Below are positions 22,544 to 30,839 of a DNA stretch of 33,947 bases, one piece after another. Each line of letters begins with the position of its first letter. The stretch's first letter is position 1. Made by a program: the position numbers and the translations under genes. The notes under the pieces are model-generated. The model searched no databases. It was given only the letters and a program-made list of their open reading frames with translations, and was not told where the DNA came from. Source of the stretch: CAZFDE01 sp964517795 (GTDB lineage: Bacteria > Planctomycetota > Phycisphaerae > Sedimentisphaerales > Anaerobacaceae); NCBI GenBank assembly GCA_964517795.1, contig CAZFDE010000025.1:1-33947 (forward strand). Reading direction: 5' to 3'.

Positions 22544-23713
22544 TTAACGCTGATTCAGTCTCCAGTCAAAATCCTTATATCGCACGAGATATCGTTCGAC
22601 TTCGAGGAAAGATTTAGTTTTCGGATCGACATACTCGGTCAGGAAATTCAAGACGGCTCTTTCATGCGGCTGATGTTCCTTAAATTTTTTCTTCGTACCG
22701 TATCGCGGAATAAATTCGTTTCCGAACCACGTTTCCCGATACATTGCAGACAATCGCACTGTCCAATTTTCCTGATCAATGGTGATAGCGTTATCCTGAT
22801 CAATAAACCGCCGGATTTGTTTATTTAATTGCTTGTCCAGTTTTTCGCCGGTGTAGGGTTCGTTTTGCAGCGGGGGGCTGCTCACAGTACCCATGCAAAT
22901 TGCCATAAAGACGCGTGCATCCGGCTGATTGCGCAAGAAACGATCTTCAATCGCCTTGAGGGTGAATTCTTCGTCCATGATAATAAATTTTTGGCGATGG
23001 ATACCGCCGATCTTTTTGTCAATGTGGCGGATACTGTCCGGCCCCCAGATGACGCGTAAAATGGCGGCCGATTCGATGGGGTAATTATCGACGAGAATTT
23101 TGAGGGTTTGAATATTATAGATGTTGATCCAATATGCCAGTTTTTCTTTCTCGCCGAGGGATGCATATGTATCGGCTTTGATTTGCGTTATTACATCGAC
23201 CGTTCGATTGAGTTCAATGCGTTTTCGCTTGAGCGTGTCGTAATCGACCTGCCCTTCGGTATCAACATATTCTTTCAGTAAGTTATGATATTGTTCATAA
23301 GCCTGTACCAATGTTTCGGGCAGGCCGGCAGGTGACGGTGTATTGGCCTCAGTGGCTGCGTGGTACGGTGTGTTGGGTTCTTTAATATTCACATCCGGCA
23401 CATTGGGTGCGGAGATTTCGGGTTGAGCAGCACCCATTTTTTCGGTATCGATGGTGTTGGGTTGGTCGATTTGCGGCACTGGCGGAATATTCACAGCGGC
23501 CGGTTTATTCGGTTCGACGATCGGATCCATTTTGGGTGGTTTAGGCGGAGCGGATTCAATTTGCGGGTCTGCCAGTTCAATCACTTCACTATGATCGGCA
23601 GTAAGGTCATCCTGTGTATATGCGGTTTCATCGGTGGCGTTTCGGCCGCAACCCGCGAAAATCACAACAAAAGCGACTGTGCTTGCGAAAATATACCGTA
23701 TAAATTGGTTCAT
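22544..23713 (-). CDS. DUF547-domain lipoprotein
   Basis: A 389-residue exported protein. The N-terminus (MNQFIRYIFASTVAFVVIFAGC) is a lipoprotein signal peptide with lipobox FAGC and Cys22 as acylation site. Residues about 40-135 are a Pro/Asn/Glu-rich spacer with repeated PNKP, PNTP and PNVP-like runs. The rest is a DUF547 domain: EYVDTEGQVDYDTLKRKR, KLAYWINIYNIQTLKIL, IRHIDKKIGG, ARVFMAICMGTVSSPPL and WFGNEFIPRYG. Members are envelope proteins of unknown activity with conserved His, Cys and Asp residues; the usual Cys-x-Ser near the end (CxxAS-type) is CMGTVSS here. The start has AAAGGAT ahead. It ends 11 bases before the metK promoter. Confidence 0.88.
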   Translation of the reverse strand: MNQFIRYIFASTVAFVVIFAGCGRNATDETAYTQDDLTADHSEVIELADPQIESAPPKPPKMDPIVEPNKPAAVNIPPVPQIDQPNTIDTEKMGAAQPEISAPNVPDVNIKEPNTPYHAATEANTPSPAGLPETLVQAYEQYHNLLKEYVDTEGQVDYDTLKRKRIELNRTVDVITQIKADTYASLGEKEKLAYWINIYNIQTLKILVDNYPIESAAILRVIWGPDSIRHIDKKIGGIHRQKFIIMDEEFTLKAIEDRFLRNQPDARVFMAICMGTVSSPPLQNEPYTGEKLDKQLNKQIRRFIDQDNAITIDQENWTVRLSAMYRETWFGNEFIPRYGTKKKFKEHQPHERAVLNFLTEYVDPKTKSFLEVERYLVRYKDFDWRLNQR

Positions 23714-23751
23714 TACTGAAATCCTTTTAAACTTGCTGGGTTAAAACAACC

Positions 23752-23780
23752 ATTGTATAGAAAAGGGTAAGTCAGTTCAA
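23752..23780 (-). promoter_or_regulatory. Predicted promoter of the DUF547 lipoprotein gene
   Basis: Minus-strand TTGAAC (23775-23780), 17-base spacer, TACAAT (23752-23757). Expected start near 23746, about 33 bases before the ATG. Confidence 0.5.
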
Positions 23781-23901
23781 CGGCTTATTTTGAGTTTTTT
23801 AGATTAAAAGCCAAGGCATTTGAACTTTGGTAACGGGAATTCAGCGGAGATTGCCGATAAGCATAATAACAGGGATAAAATAGACTTATGAATTAAAAAG
23901 C

Positions 23902-23930
23902 TTGACTTGCGGCCCTAAAGCCGTTAATTT
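23902..23930 (+). promoter_or_regulatory. Possible promoter for the secreted protein and downstream ABC transporter operon
   Basis: TTGACT (23902-23907), 17-base spacer, TAATTT (23925-23930). The spacer contains CGGC-6 bases-GCCG (23910-23923). The -10 box is weak; this is the only candidate in the 271-base divergent region for the long plus-strand run. Confidence 0.4.
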
Positions 23931-23984
23931 AGACAATGTTTAAAAGGGGCAATTTGTTAATATGGCATTAATAAGGGTTAAGTT

Positions 23985-25085
23985 ATGAAAAAAAGCGGTT
24001 GGTTGTGGATTGTTTTCTGTTTGGCCATGGGGTCAGGAGTTTTGGCGGTCAATGTGGCGGAGATAACCCGTGTTCGCGATAGGGATATTCTTGAACAGCA
24101 GGATTTTTCGGCGATTGACCGTTTCGTGAAAGCTGCCGTCGAAGAGCTGATCAATACAACGGATTTTACGGATATTTCAAAAATCCGCTCCCTGGTTCTT
24201 TCGAACAGCTCATCGAACCGTGAAAGTGCGCGGCAGCAGTATCGCCAGCAATTTCAGGAATCTGCCGTAGATGCCCTGGGATCGGCGATTGGCAAGGCCC
24301 AACAGATCGAAGATCAGACCATTCGGTTCAAGACACTGATCAATATCTTGATTTTGATCAATGATCTTGAAGATGTCAGCTATTCGCGGTTAGTGCCGGA
24401 CCAAATGGAAAGCGACAGTCCGGTCGTGCGTTACTGGGCGGTGCGTTGTTTGACGAATCCCACGGTGATATCGCAACTATCCGGCTCGCCTCAGCAATAC
24501 AGTGACCTGCTCGGTCAGGTTGTTGCGCGGATGCGGAAGATAATACCCGAATCGCATTGCGAAACCCTGTATTGGATCGCCTTGTTTGGGTCCACGGTTC
24601 GAACCGAGCAGACCGAATCGCTGCTGATCGATATTGCCGATGCCCGGATCGCGCAGTATCAACAATGGGATGTGGAGAACGAATTATTTGAGATGCAGTT
24701 GTTGAAGCTGATCGACAGCCGTATTCCATCGGACCAGCCCAGGCCGAAGCTGGCCCGGCGGTTTGCTCAATTATTGTCGTATGTGATGCAGCGGTATATC
24801 GACGGGCGGGAGGTATTGGGTAAATCGCATCTGAATAAGCTTGCCTCGGTGATGGTGGATATCGAGCAGGCCGTGATCGTCAAACGCACGGGGATTGTTC
24901 AGTCGGTGATCAAGACGGCAATTGAGCAGGATGCTGTCGCGTCGCTTCGGGCCGAACATGACCGATTATTCGGCAGTAATAACCAACCGGGGATCTTGCA
25001 GGAAAAAATGCAGTTTGATTTCGGCACGGTTGACGGCGCCAAACGTTTGACACCTCTGGAATTGCCACCGCCGCCGAAGAAATAA
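23985..25085 (+). CDS. Secreted helical protein of unknown function
   Basis: A 366-residue protein that I do not recognise. Residues 1-21 are a Sec signal peptide (MKKSGWLWIVFCLAMGSGVLA). The remainder is mostly predicted helix with repeated pairs such as FKTLINILILINDLEDV and SPVVRYWAVRCLTN; these look like HEAT/Armadillo-type turns, suggesting a protein-binding surface. The C-terminus is Pro-rich (PLELPPPPKK). No catalytic motif is visible. The start has AAGGGT about 8 bases upstream. It precedes the first substrate-binding protein gene by 46 bases on the same strand, so it is probably the first gene of the transporter operon. Confidence 0.8.
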   Translation: MKKSGWLWIVFCLAMGSGVLAVNVAEITRVRDRDILEQQDFSAIDRFVKAAVEELINTTDFTDISKIRSLVLSNSSSNRESARQQYRQQFQESAVDALGSAIGKAQQIEDQTIRFKTLINILILINDLEDVSYSRLVPDQMESDSPVVRYWAVRCLTNPTVISQLSGSPQQYSDLLGQVVARMRKIIPESHCETLYWIALFGSTVRTEQTESLLIDIADARIAQYQQWDVENELFEMQLLKLIDSRIPSDQPRPKLARRFAQLLSYVMQRYIDGREVLGKSHLNKLASVMVDIEQAVIVKRTGIVQSVIKTAIEQDAVASLRAEHDRLFGSNNQPGILQEKMQFDFGTVDGAKRLTPLELPPPPKK

Positions 25086-25108
25086 TAGTAGCCATGTATT
25101 GGATTAGA

Positions 25109-25127
25109 GCAAACAACGGAGGTTTGC
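25109..25127 (+). promoter_or_regulatory. Hairpin presenting the Shine-Dalgarno of the first SBP gene
   Basis: GCAAAC (25109-25114) pairs with GTTTGC (25122-25127) around the loop AACGGAG. The ribosome-binding bases CGGAGG lie in and next to the loop, 4-10 bases before the ATG at 25132. The hairpin could tune translation; this is a structural reading only. Confidence 0.35.
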
Positions 25128-25131
25128 GTTT

Positions 25132-26844
25132 ATGAGACAAGGACGAGGCTTTTTGGTTTTTTTTCTTTTTGCGTTCCTGTCTCTTATTATCATTCTGCAA
25201 ATTTATTCCATGGTCCAGTCGGATCGTTTTTATGTACTGATCAATCGGCTGGATGACGTCCTGCAGTCCGGCCCCCGAATTGTCCGTCAAACTCCAATCG
25301 ATGATGATCAAGCCGATCAGGGGGACTGGCTCATCTGGGGATTGACCGATGAGCCGGGAACCCTCAATCCGGTGACTCGGCGGGATATTTATGCCGAATG
25401 GATAATCTATCAAAATATCATGGAAGGGCTTTTGGAATATGATTATGACACACTGGAATTAAAAAAACTTTTGGCTAAGGGCTACGATATTTCTGAAGAT
25501 GGTTTGGAAATTGTTTTTCGTTTAAAAGAAGATATCCATTTCCACGATGGCATCGATATTACCGCGGACGATGTCATTTTCACCTATGAAACAATTATGG
25601 ATCCAAACGTCGATGGCGCCCATTTGACTAATTATTACAGGGAAATTGAGCGCGTCGAGAAGATCGATCAAAAAACAGTTCGATTCTTTATGAAGCGGCC
25701 GTACTTCAAGGCCCTTGAAATTGCAAGTATGCTTGGGGTGGGTATTATGCCCCAACATATCTATCAATATACCGATTCCATGGCATTCAACAAGAACCGT
25801 CACCCCTACGGCAGCGGGCCGTATGTTTTTGAAAAGTGGGAAGTGGGCAAGGAAGTTGTTCTGGTTCGCAATGAAAATTATTGGGGCAAAAAGCCGAAAT
25901 TAGACCGGATCATTTTTAAGTTTTTTAATAATGAGGTTGCGGCTGTCCAGGCCTTTCGCGCGGGTGATCTTGATTTTCTGGAGCCGCTGCCCGAACAATT
26001 TGCAGATTTAGTTAATAATAAAAAATTTAACGAAAATTTCAAATGTCTTTCTTATTATGCACCGACGATCCCTTACTTTTATGTGGGCTGGAACAACGAT
26101 GTAGGTGTTTTTAAAGATAAACGTGTCCGGCTCGCCATGACTCATTTGATCGACCGCGAAAGAGTGATCCGGTTTTTGCTCAAAGGCCAGGGCAAGATAA
26201 CGACGGGGCCGTTTTATATTTACGGTAAACAATATAATTCTGCCATAGAGCCGTGGCCGTATGATCCTGTGCGGGCGGCAGAACTGCTGGATGAAGCGGG
26301 CTGGATCGATCGCGACGGTGATGGATTACGCGATAAGGACGGCAGGCCGTTTCGATTTAAGCTGATGATCCGAAGCGGAGATCCGTTTTACGAACGGCTG
26401 GCGAAATTTATCAAAGATGAAGCCGCTAACGTCGGTATCGAGGTGATTGTTGATACGTTTGAGTGGTCGATTTTTATTGAACGGCTTTTGGACAGGGATT
26501 TTGAAGCGGAGATCGCAGGCTGGGGCGGCGTGGTCGAGGAGGATCCTTACCAGGTGTGGCATTCCTCGCAGGGCGTCAAGCGGGGGTCGAATCACGTCGG
26601 ATTTGCCAACGAACAAGCCGATACGCTGATCGTAGAGGCCAGAAAGACTTTGGATCGAGATAAGCGTAATGTGTTATATCACCAACTGCATCGATTGATC
26701 CATGAGCAGCAGCCCTATACGTTTATCTATGCCCGGCCGGAAATGCGATTGCTGGATAAACGGTTTGAAAATGTGATCGTCCATAAACTGGGGCTGAACT
26801 GGCGGCAGTGGTATGTACCGAAAAATAAGCAAAAGTATAAATAA
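25132..26844 (+). CDS. Peptide/oligopeptide ABC transporter substrate-binding protein (SBP family 5), membrane-anchored
   Basis: A 570-residue family 5 solute-binding protein (DppA/OppA type). Residues 7-25 are one hydrophobic helix with no lipobox cysteine and no clear signal-peptidase site, so the protein is probably held by an N-terminal anchor. A short helical segment (DRFYVLINRLDDVL) follows. The binding fold spans about 60-560: WGLTDEPGTLNPV, DIHFHDGIDITADDVIFTYE, NRHPYGSGPYVFEKW, NENYWGKKPKLDR and LDEAGWIDRDGDGLRDKDG. All are typical of the family. The last residues (WYVPKNKQKYK) match the next gene. It is the first of two tandem paralogs served by one permease/ATPase set. Peptides are the likely cargo; other family 5 ligands are possible. 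Confidence 0.92.
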   Translation: MRQGRGFLVFFLFAFLSLIIILQIYSMVQSDRFYVLINRLDDVLQSGPRIVRQTPIDDDQADQGDWLIWGLTDEPGTLNPVTRRDIYAEWIIYQNIMEGLLEYDYDTLELKKLLAKGYDISEDGLEIVFRLKEDIHFHDGIDITADDVIFTYETIMDPNVDGAHLTNYYREIERVEKIDQKTVRFFMKRPYFKALEIASMLGVGIMPQHIYQYTDSMAFNKNRHPYGSGPYVFEKWEVGKEVVLVRNENYWGKKPKLDRIIFKFFNNEVAAVQAFRAGDLDFLEPLPEQFADLVNNKKFNENFKCLSYYAPTIPYFYVGWNNDVGVFKDKRVRLAMTHLIDRERVIRFLLKGQGKITTGPFYIYGKQYNSAIEPWPYDPVRAAELLDEAGWIDRDGDGLRDKDGRPFRFKLMIRSGDPFYERLAKFIKDEAANVGIEVIVDTFEWSIFIERLLDRDFEAEIAGWGGVVEEDPYQVWHSSQGVKRGSNHVGFANEQADTLIVEARKTLDRDKRNVLYHQLHRLIHEQQPYTFIYARPEMRLLDKRFENVIVHKLGLNWRQWYVPKNKQKYK

Positions 26845-26868
26845 TCAATCTGGACAAAGGTATTGCAA

Positions 26869-28623
26869 ATGAACAACCGACGTGGTGTGTTTACGTTTTT
26901 TTTGTTTTTACTGCTGGCCGTGATGGTCGTGCTGCAGTTTTTATCCATGATCCAGGCCGACCGGCTGTATAAACGGTTAAACCAGGTGGTTGATCGATGG
27001 TCTGATGCGGGCTTTAGGACGACAAAAACAGCATCAAATGGGGCCCCGACTAAAACCGTATCTGTTGGTCAAGATGAATACCCCGGCGATGAGGGGGGCT
27101 GGCTGGTATGGGGTGTGGGAGGTGAAGTTCGTACACTGAACCTGCTTTCGGTAAATGCAACGTTAGGAACGAGAGATATTGTCAGCGGCAATATCATTGA
27201 AACACTATTTGTCCAGGATCTTGATTCGGACAAAACGAAATTGAAGCCTAAACTGGCTGAATATATGGATGTATCTGATGACGGTCTGGTAATTACAGTC
27301 GGGCTAAAAGAGAATATCTATTTTTCAGATGGAGTCCCTATAACAGCCGATGATGTAATTTTCACTTATAAAACAATTATGAACCCGGGTGTGGATTGTG
27401 CAGATTTACGGAGCTATTTTGACAATCTAAAAGATGTTGTCAAGCTGGATGACCGAACTATCCAATTTGTTGTAAAAGAACGATACTGGAAAACAATCGC
27501 AATGATTGGTTCCTCTTATGTATTTCCAAAGCACATCTATCAATTTGACGATCCGGTTGAATTTAACAATCGCATATCCGATCCGGTGGGCAGCGGTCCG
27601 TATGTATTTGAGAGGTGGGATGTTGGCCAAAAGATCGTATTAAAACGAAATGAGAACTATTGGGGTAAAAAGCCAAAGATCGATAAAGTGGTTTTCCGAT
27701 TTATTACCAACGCCACGGCCCAACTGCAGGCCCTTTTGTCTCACGAAATCGATGTTATGGAGCCGGGGTCCGAACAGGTGACGGATATGCCGAAAAATCC
27801 CGAATTTGCCAAAGATTTCAGGACGGTTATTTTCTGGGATCCGACCTTTGGCTTTTGGTATATCGGCTGGAATCAGGCGCAGCCTTTTTTCCAGGATCGC
27901 CGCGTTCGATTAGCCATGACCCACCTGATTGATCGTCAGACCATGGTGGACCATCTTACGCGGGGTAACGGTGCGGTGGTTACAGGGCCTTTTTATATCT
28001 ACGGCAGACAAAGCAATCCGGATATTGAACCCTGGCCGTATGATCCCGAACGTGCGAAACAATTGCTGGATGAGGCCGGATGGATCGATCATGACGGCGA
28101 TGGGGTTCGCGATAAAAACGGTGTTCCGTTTCGCTTCAAGCATTCGTATGTATCGGGAAATGTGTCTTCCGAACAGGTGGCAAAATTGTTTAAGGACGCT
28201 GCTTCGCGCGTCGGTGTTGATGTGATTGCCGATCCGTTAGAAGGGTCCGTACTGATGGAACGTATCAATTCCAGTCAATTCGATTCTCTGGAATTAATGT
28301 GGGGCGGTGTGATTGAATCCGATCCTTATCAAATTTTTCACTCGTCGCAGATCAAAGGGCGGGGTAATAATCGTATAGGATTCAGCCATCCGGACGTTGA
28401 CCGTCTTATCGAACAAGCCAGACGGGAACTGGATGACGAAAAGCGATATCAATTATATCATGAACTGCACCGGCTCTTGCACGAACAGCAGCCGTACACG
28501 TTTATGATGACGCGTCCACGATATTATTTTATCGATCGTCGATTTGAGAATGTAATCATCCATAAGCTCGGTATCGATCCGCTTGAGTGGTATGTGCCGA
28601 AGGAAAAGCAGCGGTATAAATAG
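26869..28623 (+). CDS. Second paralogous, membrane-anchored SBP family 5 protein
   Basis: A 584-residue paralog of the preceding protein, in tandem 24 bases downstream. The N-terminal anchor (GVFTFFLFLLLAVMVVLQFLSMIQADRLYKRLNQ) and most core motifs are shared: DGVPITADDVIFTYK, GSGPYVFERW, NENYWGKKPKIDK, LDEAGWIDHDGDGVRDKNG, and the end EWYVPKEKQRYK. Differences lie mainly in a Thr/Ala-rich segment after the anchor (residues about 45-75) and in the ligand-facing middle region, so the two may bind different peptides. A TTG two codons upstream is in frame, but the ATG at 26869 has AAAGGT seven bases ahead. The dppB-like gene starts 8 bases after the stop. Confidence 0.92.
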   Translation: MNNRRGVFTFFLFLLLAVMVVLQFLSMIQADRLYKRLNQVVDRWSDAGFRTTKTASNGAPTKTVSVGQDEYPGDEGGWLVWGVGGEVRTLNLLSVNATLGTRDIVSGNIIETLFVQDLDSDKTKLKPKLAEYMDVSDDGLVITVGLKENIYFSDGVPITADDVIFTYKTIMNPGVDCADLRSYFDNLKDVVKLDDRTIQFVVKERYWKTIAMIGSSYVFPKHIYQFDDPVEFNNRISDPVGSGPYVFERWDVGQKIVLKRNENYWGKKPKIDKVVFRFITNATAQLQALLSHEIDVMEPGSEQVTDMPKNPEFAKDFRTVIFWDPTFGFWYIGWNQAQPFFQDRRVRLAMTHLIDRQTMVDHLTRGNGAVVTGPFYIYGRQSNPDIEPWPYDPERAKQLLDEAGWIDHDGDGVRDKNGVPFRFKHSYVSGNVSSEQVAKLFKDAASRVGVDVIADPLEGSVLMERINSSQFDSLELMWGGVIESDPYQIFHSSQIKGRGNNRIGFSHPDVDRLIEQARRELDDEKRYQLYHELHRLLHEQQPYTFMMTRPRYYFIDRRFENVIIHKLGIDPLEWYVPKEKQRYK

Positions 28624-28631
28624 GCCCAAGC

Positions 28632-29633
28632 ATGACGACGTATGTACTCAGACGGTTGTTGTTGATGATCCCCACGCTGCTGGGGATTACAATCATGGTT
28701 TTTGCAATCAGCCGGATTGCGCCCGGCGATCCGGTAAGTCTGGCAATGGGGCCGGGCGGCCAATTGGATGCCGAGCGGGCGGCCGACGTGCGCGAAGCGC
28801 GCATGAAGCTTTACGGCCTGGATAAACCGGTGCCGGTTCAGTATCTGATCTGGCTCGGACGGGTGGTGCGTCTTGATTTTGGTGATTCGATCAAACACCA
28901 TCGGCCGGTCATTGATCTGATCAAAGAACGGCTGCCGATTACGTTGACGCTCAATATTATTGCATTTGTGATTATTTATGCTGTTTCGATACCCATGGGG
29001 GTTTTGGCGGCTGTGCAGCACCAGAAATTTATTGACCGGGCCAGTACCGTCTTGTTGTTTATGCTGTGGTCGCTGCCCGCGATGTGGGTCGGTCAGATGA
29101 TGATCGGCTATCTATGCGGGCCGACCTTTGTGGACTGGTTTCCGCCGGCGGGTTTGAACAGCAATGCCGCCGAAACATTTCCGTTTTTTGGGTGGCTGGG
29201 GGATCGGTTGTGGCATCTGGTACTACCGGTCACATGTCTGACCTACAGCGGTTTCGCCTACCTGACCAAACAGGTTCGAGCGGGCATGCTGGATAATTTG
29301 CGAGCCGATTATGTTCGGACCGCTCGGGCAAAAGGCCTGTCCAATGCGACGGTGATTTTTCGCCATGCATTTCGCAACAGCATCATCCCGGTGATCACGA
29401 TCATGGCGACACTGCTGCCGGCGATGCTGGGCGGATCGGTGATTATTGAACGGATTTTCAGTATTCCGGGCATGGGACTGCTTGCATTCGAAGCGGTGAC
29501 AACACGGGATTATAATGTGGTGATGGCCGTGGCGACGATTGGCGGGGTCATGAATCTGGTCGGTTTATTGTTGGGCGATATCGCCTATGCCATGGCTGAC
29601 CCGAGGATCAGTTATGAAAGTTTTGAGTCATAA
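28632..29633 (+). CDS. ABC transporter permease, DppB/OppB type
   Basis: A 333-residue inner-membrane permease. The N-terminus YVLRRLLLMIPTLLGITIMVFAISRIAPGDP is the hallmark of the DppB/OppB family, followed by GLDKPVPVQYLIWLGRVVRLDFGDS. About six membrane helices are visible. The coupling EAA-loop is in ADYVRTARAKGLSNATVIFRHAFRNSIIPV (residues about 232-262). IIERIFSIPGMGLLAFEA is a typical C-terminal block. It forms a heterodimer with the DppC-type protein encoded next, 3 bases downstream. The ATG has only a weak Shine-Dalgarno (AGGCCC), which suggests coupled translation with the SBP genes. Confidence 0.95.
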   Translation: MTTYVLRRLLLMIPTLLGITIMVFAISRIAPGDPVSLAMGPGGQLDAERAADVREARMKLYGLDKPVPVQYLIWLGRVVRLDFGDSIKHHRPVIDLIKERLPITLTLNIIAFVIIYAVSIPMGVLAAVQHQKFIDRASTVLLFMLWSLPAMWVGQMMIGYLCGPTFVDWFPPAGLNSNAAETFPFFGWLGDRLWHLVLPVTCLTYSGFAYLTKQVRAGMLDNLRADYVRTARAKGLSNATVIFRHAFRNSIIPVITIMATLLPAMLGGSVIIERIFSIPGMGLLAFEAVTTRDYNVVMAVATIGGVMNLVGLLLGDIAYAMADPRISYESFES

Positions 29634-29636
29634 TCG

Positions 29637-30839
29637 ATGAATATGCAGCAGAAAAAAAAATCAAGCTGGGGCGTCTCATACGGTGAGATGGTCTGGAAAG
29701 AATTCAAGAAGAACCGCATCAATGTCATTTGTTTGTGGTTTGTCGTTTTTCTTTTTGCAGTGGCCGTGTTGGCCCCGTTTTTGGCGAATGATAAGCCGTT
29801 TATGGTCCGGATCAACGACCAATGGCAATTTCCCATATTTAAGAGCTTGACCGCCAGTGATTACAGCATCTTTCTTGCGGCTATCGTGGGTCTGATACAG
29901 TGGCGATTGATCATCAGGAATCGTAAAAAAGTACCGCCCTCCATTCGGGGGCGTGTCTTATGGCGACAAATATCAATCAGTGTTTTGATCATTCTGACCG
30001 GTACGGTTTCATTTTTTGTTTTTGTTCCGAGAAAATTAGATGCAACCGATTATCAGTCGATGATTGCGCGTGGCGATGCTGAAAAAGCTGTTTTCCCTCT
30101 GGTTCCCTACGGATACGGGCGAACAGACCTGAAAGCCCGTGAACAGGCTCCGAATCGGGACCATTGGCTGGGGACCGATGATGTGGGTTCGGATGTGCTT
30201 TGTCGATTGATCCACGGCAGCCGCATCTCGTTATCGGTGGGTTTTGTAGCCGTCGGATTATCGAGCGTAATCGGAATTTTTGTGGGTGCGGTTTTGGGCT
30301 ATTTTGGCGGCAAAGTGGATTTCATCGGGATGCGTATCGTTGAGATCATGATGGCAATTCCCGCTTTCTTTTTGATCATCACGATCGTCGCATTTTTCCC
30401 GAGGAGTCTGCTGAATATTATGATTATCATCGGCATTACCAGTTGGACCGGTAACGCCCGATTTATACGAGCGGAATTTTTCAAGTTGAGAAATCAGGAT
30501 TTTGTCCAGGCGGCCGTATCGTTGGGCCTGCCGCTTCGCAGTATATTATTCAGGCACATGCTTCCCAACGGCATCGCGCCTGTTTTAGTGAATGCGACAT
30601 TTGGGGTGGCCGGCGCAATTTTTATCGAGGCGGCACTGAGTTTTCTGGGCTTTGGGGTTGCCCCGCCCACGCCAAGCTGGGGCCAAATGTTGAGTCTGGG
30701 AGTCAGTACGACAGGGCGTTTTCTTTGGTGGTTGAGTGTGTTTCCCGGGTTGGCGATCTTTTTTACGGTGATGGCCTATAATCTGGTCGGTGAGGGCCTG
30801 CGCGATGCGATTGATCCGAGGTTAAGGAAAGCGGCATGA
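29637..30839 (+). CDS. ABC transporter permease, DppC/OppC type, with an extra two-helix insertion
   Basis: A 400-residue permease; usual DppC proteins have about 300. The N-terminal cytoplasmic part and helix 1 (residues 30-48, ending in LAPFLAN) are normal. The DppC landmark HWLGTDDVGSD, usually soon after helix 1, comes only at 176-186. Between them lie about 85 extra residues with two further hydrophobic segments (about 76-93 and 112-131) joined by a basic loop (IRNRKKVPPSIRGRVLWR). The rest is standard: GAVLGYFGGKVDF, the EAA-loop FVQAAVSLGLPLRSILFRHMLPN and ALSFLGFGVAPPTPSWG. The start lies 3 bases after dppB. Its stop overlaps the next ATG (ATGA). Confidence 0.93.
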   Translation: MNMQQKKKSSWGVSYGEMVWKEFKKNRINVICLWFVVFLFAVAVLAPFLANDKPFMVRINDQWQFPIFKSLTASDYSIFLAAIVGLIQWRLIIRNRKKVPPSIRGRVLWRQISISVLIILTGTVSFFVFVPRKLDATDYQSMIARGDAEKAVFPLVPYGYGRTDLKAREQAPNRDHWLGTDDVGSDVLCRLIHGSRISLSVGFVAVGLSSVIGIFVGAVLGYFGGKVDFIGMRIVEIMMAIPAFFLIITIVAFFPRSLLNIMIIIGITSWTGNARFIRAEFFKLRNQDFVQAAVSLGLPLRSILFRHMLPNGIAPVLVNATFGVAGAIFIEAALSFLGFGVAPPTPSWGQMLSLGVSTTGRFLWWLSVFPGLAIFFTVMAYNLVGEGLRDAIDPRLRKAA

